Part shown: in pieces, positions 9,514 through 18,381 of the stretch
Layout of the letters: each line of letters opens with the position of its first letter
Numbering within the stretch: the stretch's first letter is position 1
Source: Loigolactobacillus coryniformis subsp. coryniformis KCTC 3167 = DSM 20001
GTDB lineage: Bacteria > Bacillota > Bacilli > Lactobacillales > Lactobacillaceae
Length of the DNA: 64,000 nt
Assembly: GCF_002706425.1 (NCBI RefSeq)
Contig: NZ_CP017713.1
Location: 1,984,001-2,048,000 of the forward strand
Direction of reading: 5' to 3'
The notes under the pieces: model-generated
Databases searched by the model: none
Told to the model about the DNA's origin: nothing
Seen by the model: the letters and a program-made list of their open reading frames with translations, nothing else
Made by a program: the position numbers and the translations under genes

Positions 9514-9744
9514 TCAGCCTTCCGTCGGCGTTACGTTGGCCGTGCCACTAGTTGCTGCAGTCGAATCGGGCGCCGCGCTTGTTGTGTCAGTGGGTGTCTT
9601 ATAAGCAACTGACGTCTGATATTCCTCACCAACAATTGTCTTATATTGGTCGGCCGTAATAGCTGATTTAACAACCTGTGCCGCGACGTCTTCTTTTGTC
9701 ATTGTGTTCCATAATTGATACGCGAATTTAAATGTAATAAACAT
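9514..9744 (-). CDS. XkdX-family phage protein
   Basis: A 76-residue protein. Its first 45 residues (F-A-Y-Q-L-W-N near 8, ITADQYKTIVGEEY near 29-42) match the pattern of XkdX proteins, small products found beside tail-fibre genes in PBSX-like and many lactobacillal phages. The C-terminal 30 residues are a low-complexity Thr/Ala/Ser tail. It overlaps the upstream gene by one base. The role in the virion is not known. Confidence 0.65.
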   Translation of the reverse strand: MFITFKFAYQLWNTMTKEDVAAQVVKSAITADQYKTIVGEEYQTSVAYKTPTDTTSAAPDSTAATSGTANVTPTEG

Positions 9745-10118
9745 TATTCATTACCTCCTGTGGCTAATGCTGTCAGTGCCTGTTCAATTGATGTGATTTG
9801 TGTGGCCGTATTTGTATCATTGTCCGCAATTTGTTGGGCTAGTGCGGTCAACGCCTGTTGTTCAGCAGTCGGTTGTGGTGCTGCCTCGGGATGTTCCTTT
9901 AAATATTCCTGATAAGCTGCATCCTGTGCCGCTTGCCAAACTGCTTGATCAGTGCCGACCCATGCGGTAGCGTCATCATTCGGAAATGTGACTGGTTCAT
10001 ACAAGCCATCAGCCGGCTTAATTTCTGTTTCGCCAGCTGCTGCCACATAATCATCATCAACTAGCTTAGAACCTTGAAATTCACGGCTAGTTTTATCGTA
10101 TAAATAAATTGCTTTCAA
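9744..10118 (-). CDS. Phage tail-region protein, function unknown
   Basis: A 124-residue acidic protein. An N-terminal strand (MKAIYLYDKTSREFQGSKLV) leads to a PADGLYEPVTF segment, common in XkdW-like and DUF2977-like proteins encoded just upstream of xkdX. The C-terminal half is an Ala/Gln-rich helix likely to form a coiled coil. The start has a GGAGGG-type site. Product type inferred mainly from position. Confidence 0.5.
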   Translation of the reverse strand: MKAIYLYDKTSREFQGSKLVDDDYVAAAGETEIKPADGLYEPVTFPNDDATAWVGTDQAVWQAAQDAAYQEYLKEHPEAAPQPTAEQQALTALAQQIADNDTNTATQITSIEQALTALATGGNE

Positions 10119-10130
10119 GTTTTATCCCTC

Positions 10131-10562
10131 CTATACGTCTGCGGTAAAAGCACCACGGATAATTGCTGCCTGTGTAGTAGTCCAAGCTTTCCGCGCGGTG
10201 ACTGCGATAGCACCGTTAGAGATTGCCCAGCTAGCTAAGTTATCAGTCCCAGCAACAGTTAAACCAGATAACGTGACCGAGTTATTACTAATGCCTGTAG
10301 GCAATTGGATTACATTTGTTGTTGATCCAAAGTTCTTTGCCGGCATGTTAACAGAAAAACAAACAAAAACGAGCTTGACCGTACTAAATGTTAAAGAACG
10401 ATAAGCTTGTTTGTCACCAGAAACCGTTGTACATCCGTTAAGCAAAGTAAATCCAGTAGTGATCCAGCCGCTATCCGTTACTTTACCATCTAAATACTTA
10501 TCATTACCTAAAATACTTGCTAGCCAGCCTTTTTGACCAGCATAAATTGTTGCTAAACTCAT
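10131..10562 (-). CDS. Tail-protein paralog 3 of a tandem family
   Basis: A 143-residue product starting MSLATIYAGQKGWLAS. It shares with the next two upstream genes a Trp near the start, a G-[IF]-[TS]-[LF]-[LI]-N-G-x-T motif (GFTLLNGCT) about 40 residues in, a following YR-S/T-L/I-T/F motif and a beta-rich C-terminus with V-x-M-P. These look like small jelly-roll or beta-sandwich decorations of the tail tip. AGGAGC lies seven bases before the ATG at 10560-10562. Confidence 0.6.
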   Translation of the reverse strand: MSLATIYAGQKGWLASILGNDKYLDGKVTDSGWITTGFTLLNGCTTVSGDKQAYRSLTFSTVKLVFVCFSVNMPAKNFGSTTNVIQLPTGISNNSVTLSGLTVAGTDNLASWAISNGAIAVTARKAWTTTQAAIIRGAFTADV

Positions 10563-10605
10563 ATAAAAGCTCCTCTCAGGCATCCTGATTGGAGCAAATA
10601 ATCAA

Positions 10606-11061
10606 TTACCATTCAAAAGTCGCGTTAACTTGGAAATCTGTTCCGGCCGCTAAATTTTTCGTTAACCCCCAAAGATTGATTGTTAACGAAAAATCGGTCG
10701 TATCTAAGCCAACTACCGCATATTGACCGGTTCCGACAAGCAAAACTGTACTTAAATTTTTGGTAAATGCAGTCTTCATTATGCCGCTTGGAAGCTTACA
10801 AATCGCAATTACACCTTGACTACTGGTCAAAGCAGGCGCCTTAACATAGCCTGCAAACTCCGTTGCAATTAATACGCCACCAAAAGTGATGGTGCGATAT
10901 TTAAGCGTGTTAGGCATGTCGCTGGTGTTGCCCGTATATCCATTAATAAAACTAATACCAGCATCAGTCCATGCACTAATTTCTAGCGTTTGATCTTTGA
11001 CAAATTGATTATATTGCTGCCACCAGTTACTGCCTTTTGTCATTGTGTAATCAGTCATCAT
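10606..11061 (-). CDS. Tail-protein paralog 2 of a tandem family
   Basis: A 151-residue product (MMTDYTMTKGSNWWQQYNQF) with GISFINGYTG, YRTITFGG and a VKAPAL motif matching its neighbours. Its start ATGATG overlaps the end of an alternative reading frame that runs through the G8 tract of the preceding mini-ORF, as TGATG. AGGTGGTG provides a ribosome site of its own. Probably a receptor-binding or tail-tip accessory protein; no direct evidence for binding. Confidence 0.6.
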   Translation of the reverse strand: MMTDYTMTKGSNWWQQYNQFVKDQTLEISAWTDAGISFINGYTGNTSDMPNTLKYRTITFGGVLIATEFAGYVKAPALTSSQGVIAICKLPSGIMKTAFTKNLSTVLLVGTGQYAVVGLDTTDFSLTINLWGLTKNLAAGTDFQVNATFEW

Positions 11062-11094
11062 TCAGCACCACCTTTCAGTAGTGCTAGAAACCCG

Positions 11095-11163
11095 TTAGCA
11101 GAAGGGGTTTCTACCCCCCCCACGATTTTCAGGGGTAGTAGATTGGATTAGATCTTTGAACAT
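11095..11163 (-). CDS. Mini-ORF with a G8 tract, 22 codons
   Basis: The ATG at 11161-11163 has an AAAGGAG site and encodes MFKDLIQSTTPENR, then GGG from a run of eight G, then RNPFC and stop. A hairpin (AGAAACCC / GGGTTTCT) follows the tract. If the tract were one G shorter or two longer the frame would read through V-E-T-P-S-A-N-G to a TGA overlapping the next gene start. A second mini-ORF of the same design lies at 11727-11765. Confidence 0.5.
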   Translation of the reverse strand: MFKDLIQSTTPENRGGGRNPFC

Positions 11164-11197
11164 AAAAAGCGCTCCTTTCGGGACGCCTGAGTCAGAG

Positions 11198-11665
11198 TTA
11201 ATTTAAAATTGGAAAGATATGCGCGCAGTCTATCCACATCTTGGTAGATGAACTAGCCGAATTAGCCCAGTCTAGTGTTGATCCGCTCATTGTTGCGATC
11301 GAAACCTGATTGGTTGAAAATGCTAGACTGAGTCGCACCTGACCACCAGTGCTTGGTGCAACCCATGGCTGACTAGTCTCACCAAAATTAGGTAAATTCG
11401 TCGGAATATTAAATAACTTAGTTTCGTAGCCTGTTTTACTTAAACTACTAACTGGTACCGACACACTGCCGAAAATAGCAAATGCAATGCCGGATTTGTT
11501 GGAAAACAGTCTATATTTAATCCCGTCACTAGACGTCACGCCATTTAAAAAAGTGATGCCTGAACTACTTGCTGTAACATCGTTCCCAAAATATTCATTC
11601 ATAAAATCATTTAATTGTTTACTCCAACCAGACGCTCCATTTGAAATGTTAAATTTATTAGCCAT
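11198..11665 (-). CDS. Tail-protein paralog 1 of a tandem family
   Basis: A 155-residue product (MANKFNISNGASGWSKQL) with GITFLNGVT, YRLFSNKSG and VSVPVSSL motifs aligning with those of the two downstream paralogs. The ATG lies behind a GGGGG-rich site and overlaps, as TAATG, the stop of the alternative frame that runs through the G10 tract of the preceding mini-ORF. It follows the BppU-like gene, so a tail-tip role is likely. Confidence 0.6.
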   Translation of the reverse strand: MANKFNISNGASGWSKQLNDFMNEYFGNDVTASSSGITFLNGVTSSDGIKYRLFSNKSGIAFAIFGSVSVPVSSLSKTGYETKLFNIPTNLPNFGETSQPWVAPSTGGQVRLSLAFSTNQVSIATMSGSTLDWANSASSSTKMWIDCAHIFPILN

Positions 11666-11726
11666 TAGAATTGCCCCCTTTTAATTAAGGTAAAGGGAGC
11701 CAAACCCTTGTCACTAGAAGGGTTCG

Positions 11727-11765
11727 CTACCCCCCCCCCAGCAATTTTTGTTTGTTCTTGATCAT
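11727..11765 (-). CDS. Mini-ORF with a G10 tract, 12 codons
   Basis: GGAGG lies eight bases before the ATG at 11763-11765. The frame reads MIKNKQKLLGGG and stops at TAG straight after ten consecutive G. One extra G (or two fewer) would open V-A-N-P-S-S-D-K-G and a further 14 residues to a TAA that overlaps the next ATG. The tract is followed by the stem AACCCTT / AAGGGTT. Coding is supported mainly by the resemblance to 11095-11163. Confidence 0.5.
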   Translation of the reverse strand: MIKNKQKLLGGG

Positions 11766-11785
11766 AAAATTACCTCCATGAATTT

Positions 11786-12811
11786 TTACCATGTCGTTAC
11801 TAATTCCCAAGCACTCCACACTGTGTCTGCGGTGCCTTTGCGCATTAACACGACTGGCCTTGACGATTGCGTAAACTTGGCAGTCTGTGTCGGCCAACCC
11901 AAAGTGTTATCTGTCCACGGCACATCAGTATCAACGATAACGGCACCAAGCGATACACCAGACGGTAGCATATCTGCTGTGATTCCGATATCTGCCGCAT
12001 TGTTAACTTCACGCGCAAAACCAGCTGGATATGATTTGATATAATCAATCGGATTACTATTTGTCTTACGTTTATCAAGCGCTTTAAGCGAATTCTGAAG
12101 ATTGGTAACAGTCCCACTCAAAGTGTTAAAAGCTGTTGTGTCAACATAATCATTTGCATCAGCTTGCATTTTGATTGCACTTAATGTTTTTTTAAGTGCT
12201 GCAATACCAGTGTTGAGCGTTGATGTTGGATCAATAACATCATTAAGTGCGGTATTGTATTTTGTTTGAGATGCTGTAATATCAGCTTGTTGCGCTTCAA
12301 TAAAATCAGTAACTTGTTTTGTTGCCTTATCTAATTCAGCTTGCAGTTTAGTTGTCGCGTCAGTTTTGATTTTTTCTAAGTCGGTATAAAACGGCTTTGA
12401 ATTAATTCCCATGTCGACCTTATTCGCCAACGCACGAATTCCAATATTGACCGTTGAAATCACTGTGCCATCGGTATCAGCAACTCCAAAATATGTGCTC
12501 TCGGAATCCCAGTCACCTTGCACACTAAATGTGCCACTTGGAAAATAAAATGTGATACGTCCGGTCTGCAAATTGTCACCAGGCTGATCCGCTTGGGCTG
12601 TGCCATAAATTTTCTTGGCATTACCATCTGGATCGATACCAGCAAAATAGACTGTCATACCAGTCAAATCTTTTGGCATACCATTGCTTGTTATCCAAAG
12701 TTTAAGATAACTTTGAGCATCAGCAACACGACCATTAAAATTACCGCTTAGATCAATTGCAGTTGGTGTTGGTTTAACTAAATCTAATTGGACATAAGTG
12801 TTTACTGCCAA
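11786..12811 (-). CDS. BppU-family baseplate upper protein with pyocin-knob-like C-terminus
   Basis: A 341-residue tail-tip protein. Residues 1-130 form the BppU-type N-terminal domain (TGMTVYFAGIDPDG, GRITFYFPSGTFSVQGDW), which in lactococcal phages attaches the receptor-binding organelle. A helical, coiled-coil-rich middle (about 140-250) follows. The last 85 residues end RPVVLMRKGTADTVWSAWEL, a knob-like module nearly identical to the end of the collagen-like fibre at 13267-14679. Likely a trimeric adaptor or fibre for host binding. Confidence 0.8.
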   Translation of the reverse strand: MAVNTYVQLDLVKPTPTAIDLSGNFNGRVADAQSYLKLWITSNGMPKDLTGMTVYFAGIDPDGNAKKIYGTAQADQPGDNLQTGRITFYFPSGTFSVQGDWDSESTYFGVADTDGTVISTVNIGIRALANKVDMGINSKPFYTDLEKIKTDATTKLQAELDKATKQVTDFIEAQQADITASQTKYNTALNDVIDPTSTLNTGIAALKKTLSAIKMQADANDYVDTTAFNTLSGTVTNLQNSLKALDKRKTNSNPIDYIKSYPAGFAREVNNAADIGITADMLPSGVSLGAVIVDTDVPWTDNTLGWPTQTAKFTQSSRPVVLMRKGTADTVWSAWELVTTW

Positions 12812-13255
12812 CTAGCTCACTCCTTTCTGATACGGTGCGATATATAAATAGCAGCCGTTGAGTTTGTCCTCGATCGACTGCCAGTTGTTGTTTATATTTA
12901 TTTTGTAATCGGCAAAGCCAAGTGTTTGTGGCCGCCACAAGTTAATCTGCGGTGTATCGGTGTAATTAGGTGCACCAACTAGGCCGTAGCCGTTAAATCG
13001 GCTAATTAAGCCATTCAACGTATCCTGTAGCTGATTAAACAATTGATTAAGCCAAAAATAAGCCGATCGGTTGAGATACTTGCTTGGACACTGCGTAATG
13101 GCCGGTAGCGTCGGTGCACCAAAATAAAAAAGACCATCAAGGTCTCGATAAAGCTCGTTGATCGACTTAAAAATAGTGACGCCATTTTGATAGGCATTAC
13201 TCAACAAAACTGGTTCAACATCTGGCAGCCGTGCCAGTGTGATCACATCACTCAT
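12812..13255 (-). CDS. Phage tail-region protein, function unknown
   Basis: A 147-residue protein beginning MSDVITLARLPDVEPVLLSN, with aromatic-rich segments (YLNRSAYFWLNQLFNQLQD, INLWRPQTLGFADY). The ATG at 13253-13255 is used because GGAGG precedes it. It sits between the collagen-like fibre and BppU-like genes and abuts the latter with no gap. Such position is typical of baseplate small proteins; I do not recognise a family. Confidence 0.5.
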   Translation of the reverse strand: MSDVITLARLPDVEPVLLSNAYQNGVTIFKSINELYRDLDGLFYFGAPTLPAITQCPSKYLNRSAYFWLNQLFNQLQDTLNGLISRFNGYGLVGAPNYTDTPQINLWRPQTLGFADYKININNNWQSIEDKLNGCYLYIAPYQKGVS

Positions 13256-13266
13256 TTTACAGCCTC

Positions 13267-14679
13267 CTACCATGTTGTCGTCAATTCCCACGCACTCCAT
13301 GACGTGTCTGATATGCCAACACGGATAAGCACTACGGGGCGTGTTTGATTTACTAATTTAGCTGTTTGAAATACCGAGCCGCCACTAGCATCGTTATACG
13401 GTGTTTCTGTGGTTAGACTGCAATAATTTCCAAGCGTTTGACCAGATGGCATTAGCGCCTGTGTAATCCCGATAGCATCAGTACTTTTAAACTCAGTTAC
13501 AACTTTTTTAGGATTATTGGTGTGGTACCAGCCAGGTGTCTGATTTGTGCTGCGAGTATCAAGTATTTGACTAACTGCATCCTTACCGGCCGGACCCTGC
13601 GGACCAGTGGCTCCGGTTGGTCCTTGACTACCGGTGTCCCCTTTAGGGCCCTGCGGACCCGTAGCACCCGTTGCACCTTTAGCCCCAGCTGGACCAACTG
13701 GACCTTGGGGACCAATAGCACCTGTAGAACCGGTAGAACCGGTATCACCTTTATCGCCTTTAGGACCTTGGGGACCAGTTGGCCCAGTGTCACCTTTTGG
13801 ACCCTGAGCACCTGTGTCGCCTTTATCACCCTTAGGACCTTGTGCACCCATCTGTTGCCAAGCACCCCAATTGGTGTCTGAGGTTGCAACGCGATATGCA
13901 AAGCAACCAGCATTGGCGTTGTTAGTTGCGATTTGAACTGGTAGGCCACCAGAGTAATCTTTCCATGACACAATTGTTGTCAGGTTGCAGAAAGTCCCAC
14001 CTAAGATTGCACCGGCCTTAATGGTCGAGATACTCTTAAACTCAGTCACAATGGACTGCGCATAGTTGCTTTGATACCAGCTTGGTATAGAATTATCATT
14101 ACGAGTATCCAACTCGGCCAGTTTAATGTTAGCTGGACCAGTATCGCCTTTATCGCCTTTAGGACCCTGAGAACCTGTGTCGCCTTTTGGTCCTTTGATG
14201 CTAGTTAGCAAACTGCCGAAGTCAAACGTACCACCGCCACCATAATTAGCACTAGACACTACATTGGTAATCTGATAAACGTTGCCTATTATGTCAACAA
14301 TCGTATCACCAACTTTAGGTGGATTAGTAGTCGTAGGCGTTGGTTTCAAATCTGACCACCAACGTCCACTTGCATTAGATCCTATGCTATACGGGAAATA
14401 CCAAACCGACTGTCCAGCTACGCCTGTGTCGCCTTTGTCGCCCTTATCACCCTTTGGTCCTTGAGGACCGGTAGCGCCAGTATTGCCGACCGCACCAGGC
14501 ATGGCTAAAGACTGCCAGCAAGTCATGTCAGTAGGTGCTTTGCCAGTGTTGGCTGTTAAACAGATATACGATCCACCATTATAACTCACGATATCCAGCG
14601 GCACATAAGCCTTGGTCGCACTGTACGCACCCTGTGCCACCGGCATTACGCGGCCTAAATCTTTTGTTGTACTTGCCAT
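13267..14679 (-). CDS. Collagen-like tail fibre with knob modules
   Basis: A 470-residue modular fibre. The N-terminus (about 1-65) contains [16 protein letters not shown] and a Trp, a CBM5/12-like carbohydrate-binding pattern. Several Gly-X-Y runs follow (about 66-90, 165-185, 285-370) separated by beta-rich inserts. Two knob-like modules each end in a W-[GS]-A-W motif (about 190-285 and 375-470); the second ends [19 protein letters not shown]. Collagen triplets form trimeric spacers, so this is probably the main host-contact fibre. Confidence 0.8.
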   Translation of the reverse strand: MASTTKDLGRVMPVAQGAYSATKAYVPLDIVSYNGGSYICLTANTGKAPTDMTCWQSLAMPGAVGNTGATGPQGPKGDKGDKGDTGVAGQSVWYFPYSIGSNASGRWWSDLKPTPTTTNPPKVGDTIVDIIGNVYQITNVVSSANYGGGGTFDFGSLLTSIKGPKGDTGSQGPKGDKGDTGPANIKLAELDTRNDNSIPSWYQSNYAQSIVTEFKSISTIKAGAILGGTFCNLTTIVSWKDYSGGLPVQIATNNANAGCFAYRVATSDTNWGAWQQMGAQGPKGDKGDTGAQGPKGDTGPTGPQGPKGDKGDTGSTGSTGAIGPQGPVGPAGAKGATGATGPQGPKGDTGSQGPTGATGPQGPAGKDAVSQILDTRSTNQTPGWYHTNNPKKVVTEFKSTDAIGITQALMPSGQTLGNYCSLTTETPYNDASGGSVFQTAKLVNQTRPVVLIRVGISDTSWSAWELTTTW

Positions 14680-15045
14680 TTAATCACTTCCTTCTATGGT
14701 TAAATCACCATTGATAACGCTAATTTTAATCGACGCGATCACCTTGGCTGCAATCTGACTGACAATATCCTGCTCGGTGACGTCCGTGGCGTTAAGCTGC
14801 AAGTGACCTGTTTTGACGTCAAGTGATACAGATAAATGCTGCTTAACTACTGTCAATATTGCGTCCATTGTGATACTTAAAAATGTGTCACTGCTGCTGC
14901 CAGATGCGGTAATCAACTGACTAATACGTGTGTCTAGTCCAATAACGGCATCCCAAGCAGTGATTGGCCAATAGACTGTTTTAGTCTTGTCCTGTAGGTA
15001 ACGTTTCTGCGTAATCGGCGTATCTGACAACTGACTCACCCCCAT
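14680..15045 (-). CDS. Phage tail-region protein, function unknown
   Basis: A 121-residue product (MGVSQLSDTPITQKRYLQDK). It has a TVYWPITAWDAVIG segment that resembles the start of structural proteins encoded directly after Tal in siphophages. The C-terminal half is amphipathic and ends NGDLTIEGSD. It overlaps the end of the Tal gene by 65 bases, an unusually long overlap that suggests translational coupling. Confidence 0.5.
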   Translation of the reverse strand: MGVSQLSDTPITQKRYLQDKTKTVYWPITAWDAVIGLDTRISQLITASGSSSDTFLSITMDAILTVVKQHLSVSLDVKTGHLQLNATDVTEQDIVSQIAAKVIASIKISVINGDLTIEGSD

Positions 15046-16129
15046 CTAGCGTTGACACGTTATTGTTGATGATCGTTGACTGCTCGTTTTTAATGTCCGT
15101 AATCTGTTGTGCTGCTTGTTGACGGGCTAATTGTAAATCGGCGGTAATCCGATCAAACGTTTTAATCTGATTGCCTAGCGTTATTTGCGTAGCAGTATGA
15201 CCAGTTAAATCACGTGTAATCTCAGTAATACGAGTATTAACATCAACTCCGTTACGAGCACGTAAATAGCCGTGGTCACCAACTGCTACTGCATCTTTAT
15301 TTAATTTAAAGGGGCTTTTAGTATTATCATTATTCAACGTAATTGTCCGTTGAATTAACGGATAATCTTGTAACTTCGTTTTAAGATATGCTAATAGTGC
15401 ATCATTATTAGTAAAGCGTTCATCACTGACAAAATCGGCATCAATAACGCCATAATCCTTGACATGTGGACTACTGTATTCAGCAGTCGCTAGTGGTTTG
15501 CTGTTATCATCCATCTTGCCAGTTCCCTTAATATGCGTAGCGATTGCCGTATAGTCTGATTGTTCGTTGAGTGTGTTAAAGCTAAGGGTGTCCAACCAAA
15601 CAAACGCATCTTGTTGCCCGATGGTTTTATAAATATCAATATGCTGGTTATCAATGCTAAACTCAAAGCCAAAATCACTGACAAGTGTATTTAAGAAAAG
15701 ATCATAAGCCTTGCCTTTGCCGAACTCAGTTGAGAATTCAAAGTTTGGAAAGCTGTCATGAATCGTATAGGTAACACTGGTCCCATTAGTTAGTAATTGC
15801 ATGCAAGCGTCCAGCGACTGTGTGTCTTTAATCGTCCCATCAACGTAGTGATCGTTCCAATCATGCAATATTCCCAGAAAAACTGCTTGTATACTGTAAT
15901 CTCCGCCAGATGGTGTTGCGCTGACTGATTGAAGGCGATACTGCTGTTGCGTGTCTTCATTAATTAACAGTGTCCTAGGCTGCATCATGTTGGCTACATT
16001 AGGATTAAGGCTGCGTAAAAATGTAACTGTGATTTGTGAGACCTGTCCAAACGTGTCAACTAGTGAGGCAGTAGTCGGATTATTAATCGGCGCTATATTG
16101 CCTTGAAAATCTTTTACTGTTAGCACCAT
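14981..16129 (-). CDS. Tail-associated protein (Tal / prophage endopeptidase tail type)
   Basis: A 382-residue tail-tip protein corresponding to the N-terminal hub domains of Tal proteins (gp27-like fold): an early ITVTFLRSLNPN strand region, YRLQSVSATPSGGDYSIQAV, and an alternating beta pattern to about residue 330. A short helix-rich end (LQLARQQAAQQITDIKNEQ) follows. There is no lytic domain fused at the C-terminus. It follows Dit by 13 bases, the normal siphophage order. Confidence 0.78.
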   Translation of the reverse strand: MVLTVKDFQGNIAPINNPTTASLVDTFGQVSQITVTFLRSLNPNVANMMQPRTLLINEDTQQQYRLQSVSATPSGGDYSIQAVFLGILHDWNDHYVDGTIKDTQSLDACMQLLTNGTSVTYTIHDSFPNFEFSTEFGKGKAYDLFLNTLVSDFGFEFSIDNQHIDIYKTIGQQDAFVWLDTLSFNTLNEQSDYTAIATHIKGTGKMDDNSKPLATAEYSSPHVKDYGVIDADFVSDERFTNNDALLAYLKTKLQDYPLIQRTITLNNDNTKSPFKLNKDAVAVGDHGYLRARNGVDVNTRITEITRDLTGHTATQITLGNQIKTFDRITADLQLARQQAAQQITDIKNEQSTIINNNVSTLDGGESVVRYADYAETLPTGQD

Positions 16130-16142
16130 TTACACCACCTCC

Positions 16143-16967
16143 TTAATAGTAGAATCTTGTTGAAAAAGTTACATCAAAATTGGTAGCGCCGGAAATAACA
16201 ATATCGTTGAAACCCAACTGGAAGTCTAAATAAGCATGATTTGAGCTGCCATAGACTTGTGTGCCATCTATAGCCGGAACATTACCCCAAATTAAAAGCT
16301 CTTGATTTTTATTCAAGGGCTTCGTCAACGAAAACGTCTGGTTTGTTGTCACATTCTTGATGGACAACGCGTTAGCCACATCACCATGAAATTTAATCAA
16401 CATTGGATGTTCGTCCGCATTAATCGGCACTACACCAGCAATATAAACCTTGGCGGTAGTCTGGTTTTTAAAAGTATAATCAAGCTCATTATTAGTGGGC
16501 AGAGCCATACCGAATGCTGCCATCTGATTAAGGTTATCACTGGTGGTCACCGTCTCTCCATAGCCCTCACTTACGATTAGATTTACAGTCACATCATCTG
16601 ATATGACATTGGATCCCTGATAAGGGCTCACGGAAAAGCCGCCATCAACGTGTACTGGCCATCGAATAAATGGCACCCGCATGTCGATCACATAAAAGTC
16701 TTCTGATCCGCCTAATAATCTAAATACTTCCAGGCGTTGTAGGCTCTGGTCATACTTATCGTTACTATTAATATCAAACACCCATGGTATTGTCCGCTGC
16801 TGCAGTTGAGCAGTTGACGCAGTAACACGATGTGATGAAATTGATGTATAGGTGTGGCTGTAATTAGGTGACGGCGGCGAGAAGCTTTCGGTGTGAATGC
16901 CAATCGAACTTGCAAGTATCTGTTCACCGGTAGGCGTGACAATCATAATGTCATCATCCTTAGCCAT
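16143..16967 (-). CDS. Distal tail protein (Dit)
   Basis: A 274-residue protein of the siphovirus Dit type, the hexameric ring joining tail tube and baseplate. Its N-terminal domain contains the usual R-x-x-x-W-x-F segment (QQRTIPWVFDINSNDKYD) and FYVIDMRVPF. A galectin-like C-terminal domain follows (DYTFKNQTTAKVYI to the end). It directly follows the tape measure gene, overlapping by one base. Confidence 0.82.
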   Translation of the reverse strand: MAKDDDIMIVTPTGEQILASSIGIHTESFSPPSPNYSHTYTSISSHRVTASTAQLQQRTIPWVFDINSNDKYDQSLQRLEVFRLLGGSEDFYVIDMRVPFIRWPVHVDGGFSVSPYQGSNVISDDVTVNLIVSEGYGETVTTSDNLNQMAAFGMALPTNNELDYTFKNQTTAKVYIAGVVPINADEHPMLIKFHGDVANALSIKNVTTNQTFSLTKPLNKNQELLIWGNVPAIDGTQVYGSSNHAYLDFQLGFNDIVISGATNFDVTFSTRFYY

Positions 16968-18381
16968 TAATGAATTCCCCCTAACCGATTAATTGTCGCT
17001 AATTGATCACGTCCTAATAACTGTTTAACTAGCGGATAAACTATTTGTTCCACATAACCGTCTAAATGAATTTCAATTTTTCCTTGTGCCTTTTGTAGAC
17101 CATCGACTAGCGCATGAGTAGTGGCTGTTAAATCATTTGAGCTGCCATTATTAGTAGTCCCTGATTGTGAGAACATTTGTGCTGATGGTTGATAACCGGA
17201 AATAGCTTCTGCGCTGGCAAACATCGTTTTCGGTAGTTTAACTTGTTGTAATGCTGCTGGATTAACCTGAGCCATTTGGGTTAACAGTTCACTGGTCAAG
17301 GTACCGGCATTACCGGCATAACCATTGATGACAAACTCGTCATGCTGCGGATTATCGCCAATCAACGCCGGCGTTTCTTTAGTAATATGTTGTCCCAAGG
17401 CCAATCGGCGACCACCGGTTGGACCCCAGCCACCAGTCTTAACATCAGACCGCCAATTAGTATCGTTGAACATAGCATAAATCTGATCTTCGCCTGATAA
17501 AATGTTTGTGTGCCCTGGTACCATGTAAGACGCAAAGGTGCTAGGCACAAATTGTAGCAATCCTCTAGCCGGTGTACCGTTAGCCATGTTAATGTCCCAA
17601 ATGCCTTGGGTAATGCTGGGATTACCGCTAGATTCGTGATCAATAACATTAATAATGCGGCTAATTTCACCAGCAGTAGGATTTTGTCCCATTGCATCGC
17701 CGACCTTTTTTACAATACTAGCCCAGCGCTGCGCACCAGCACCAGCAGGGCCAGAAACGGCTTCAGCATCGACTTTCTTTTTAAGCACGTTCAACCAATT
17801 AGTCTGCTTCTTTTCAAATTCTTTCCCAGAAGAACCAATGGTACTAGTATCGGCACCAAACGGCGTCATGTCATAGGTGTTATCAACTAACTTCTTCCAA
17901 TTGTCGATTGGGTGCTCAATGAACTTCATTGCGTCACCAAACAGCTTCTTGATCCAATCAATAATGCTGCCACCAGACCCATTGGCAAACATAGGTACCC
18001 CTAATGACTGCATGATTGGCCGAACTTTGTCGGTGTCGTCACCACTAAATACTTGTGCGCCGGCTGGTAACATGGTAAACGTTGGAATACTAGGCGACAA
18101 GCCAATTTGACCATTACCATAGTCGATCAGTTCTTCTTTACCACCATCACCAACAACAGCCGGCTGATCAGTTGCAAGCTTGCCATTAGTACCGTTTGCG
18201 TGGAAATATCCACTAGGTAAAGTTCTCGTAACGTTTGCTGATTGATGACTACCTGTTTTTTTACCGCCTAGGCTGGTTGACAAATTATTTGCACTGTCAA
18301 TACCCTTGTTGAAATTATCATTAACGCCAGTTGTAATATCAGCGGCAACTCCAATTGGAATATTTCCAAGAGTGTATAAAC
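16967..18381 (-). pseudogene. Tape measure protein, 3' part only, with lytic transglycosylase domain
   Basis: The open frame has no start and continues upstream to the end of the IS element at 18382, reading ...SAGLYTLGNIPIGVAAD. It is thus truncated; tape measure proteins are usually over 1000 residues and about 470 remain. Around residues 235-320 lies an SLT-type peptidoglycan hydrolase domain: a glutamate in INVIDHESSGNPS followed by PARGLLQFVPSTF. The TAP domain would help the phage cross the wall. The first available in-frame TTG start is at 18283. Confidence 0.85.

Noticed and set aside
13522-13881. 119-codon plus-strand frame opposite the collagen-like fibre
   Set aside because: It is an artefact of the Gly-X-Y codon pattern read on the other strand; no ribosome site or family pattern.
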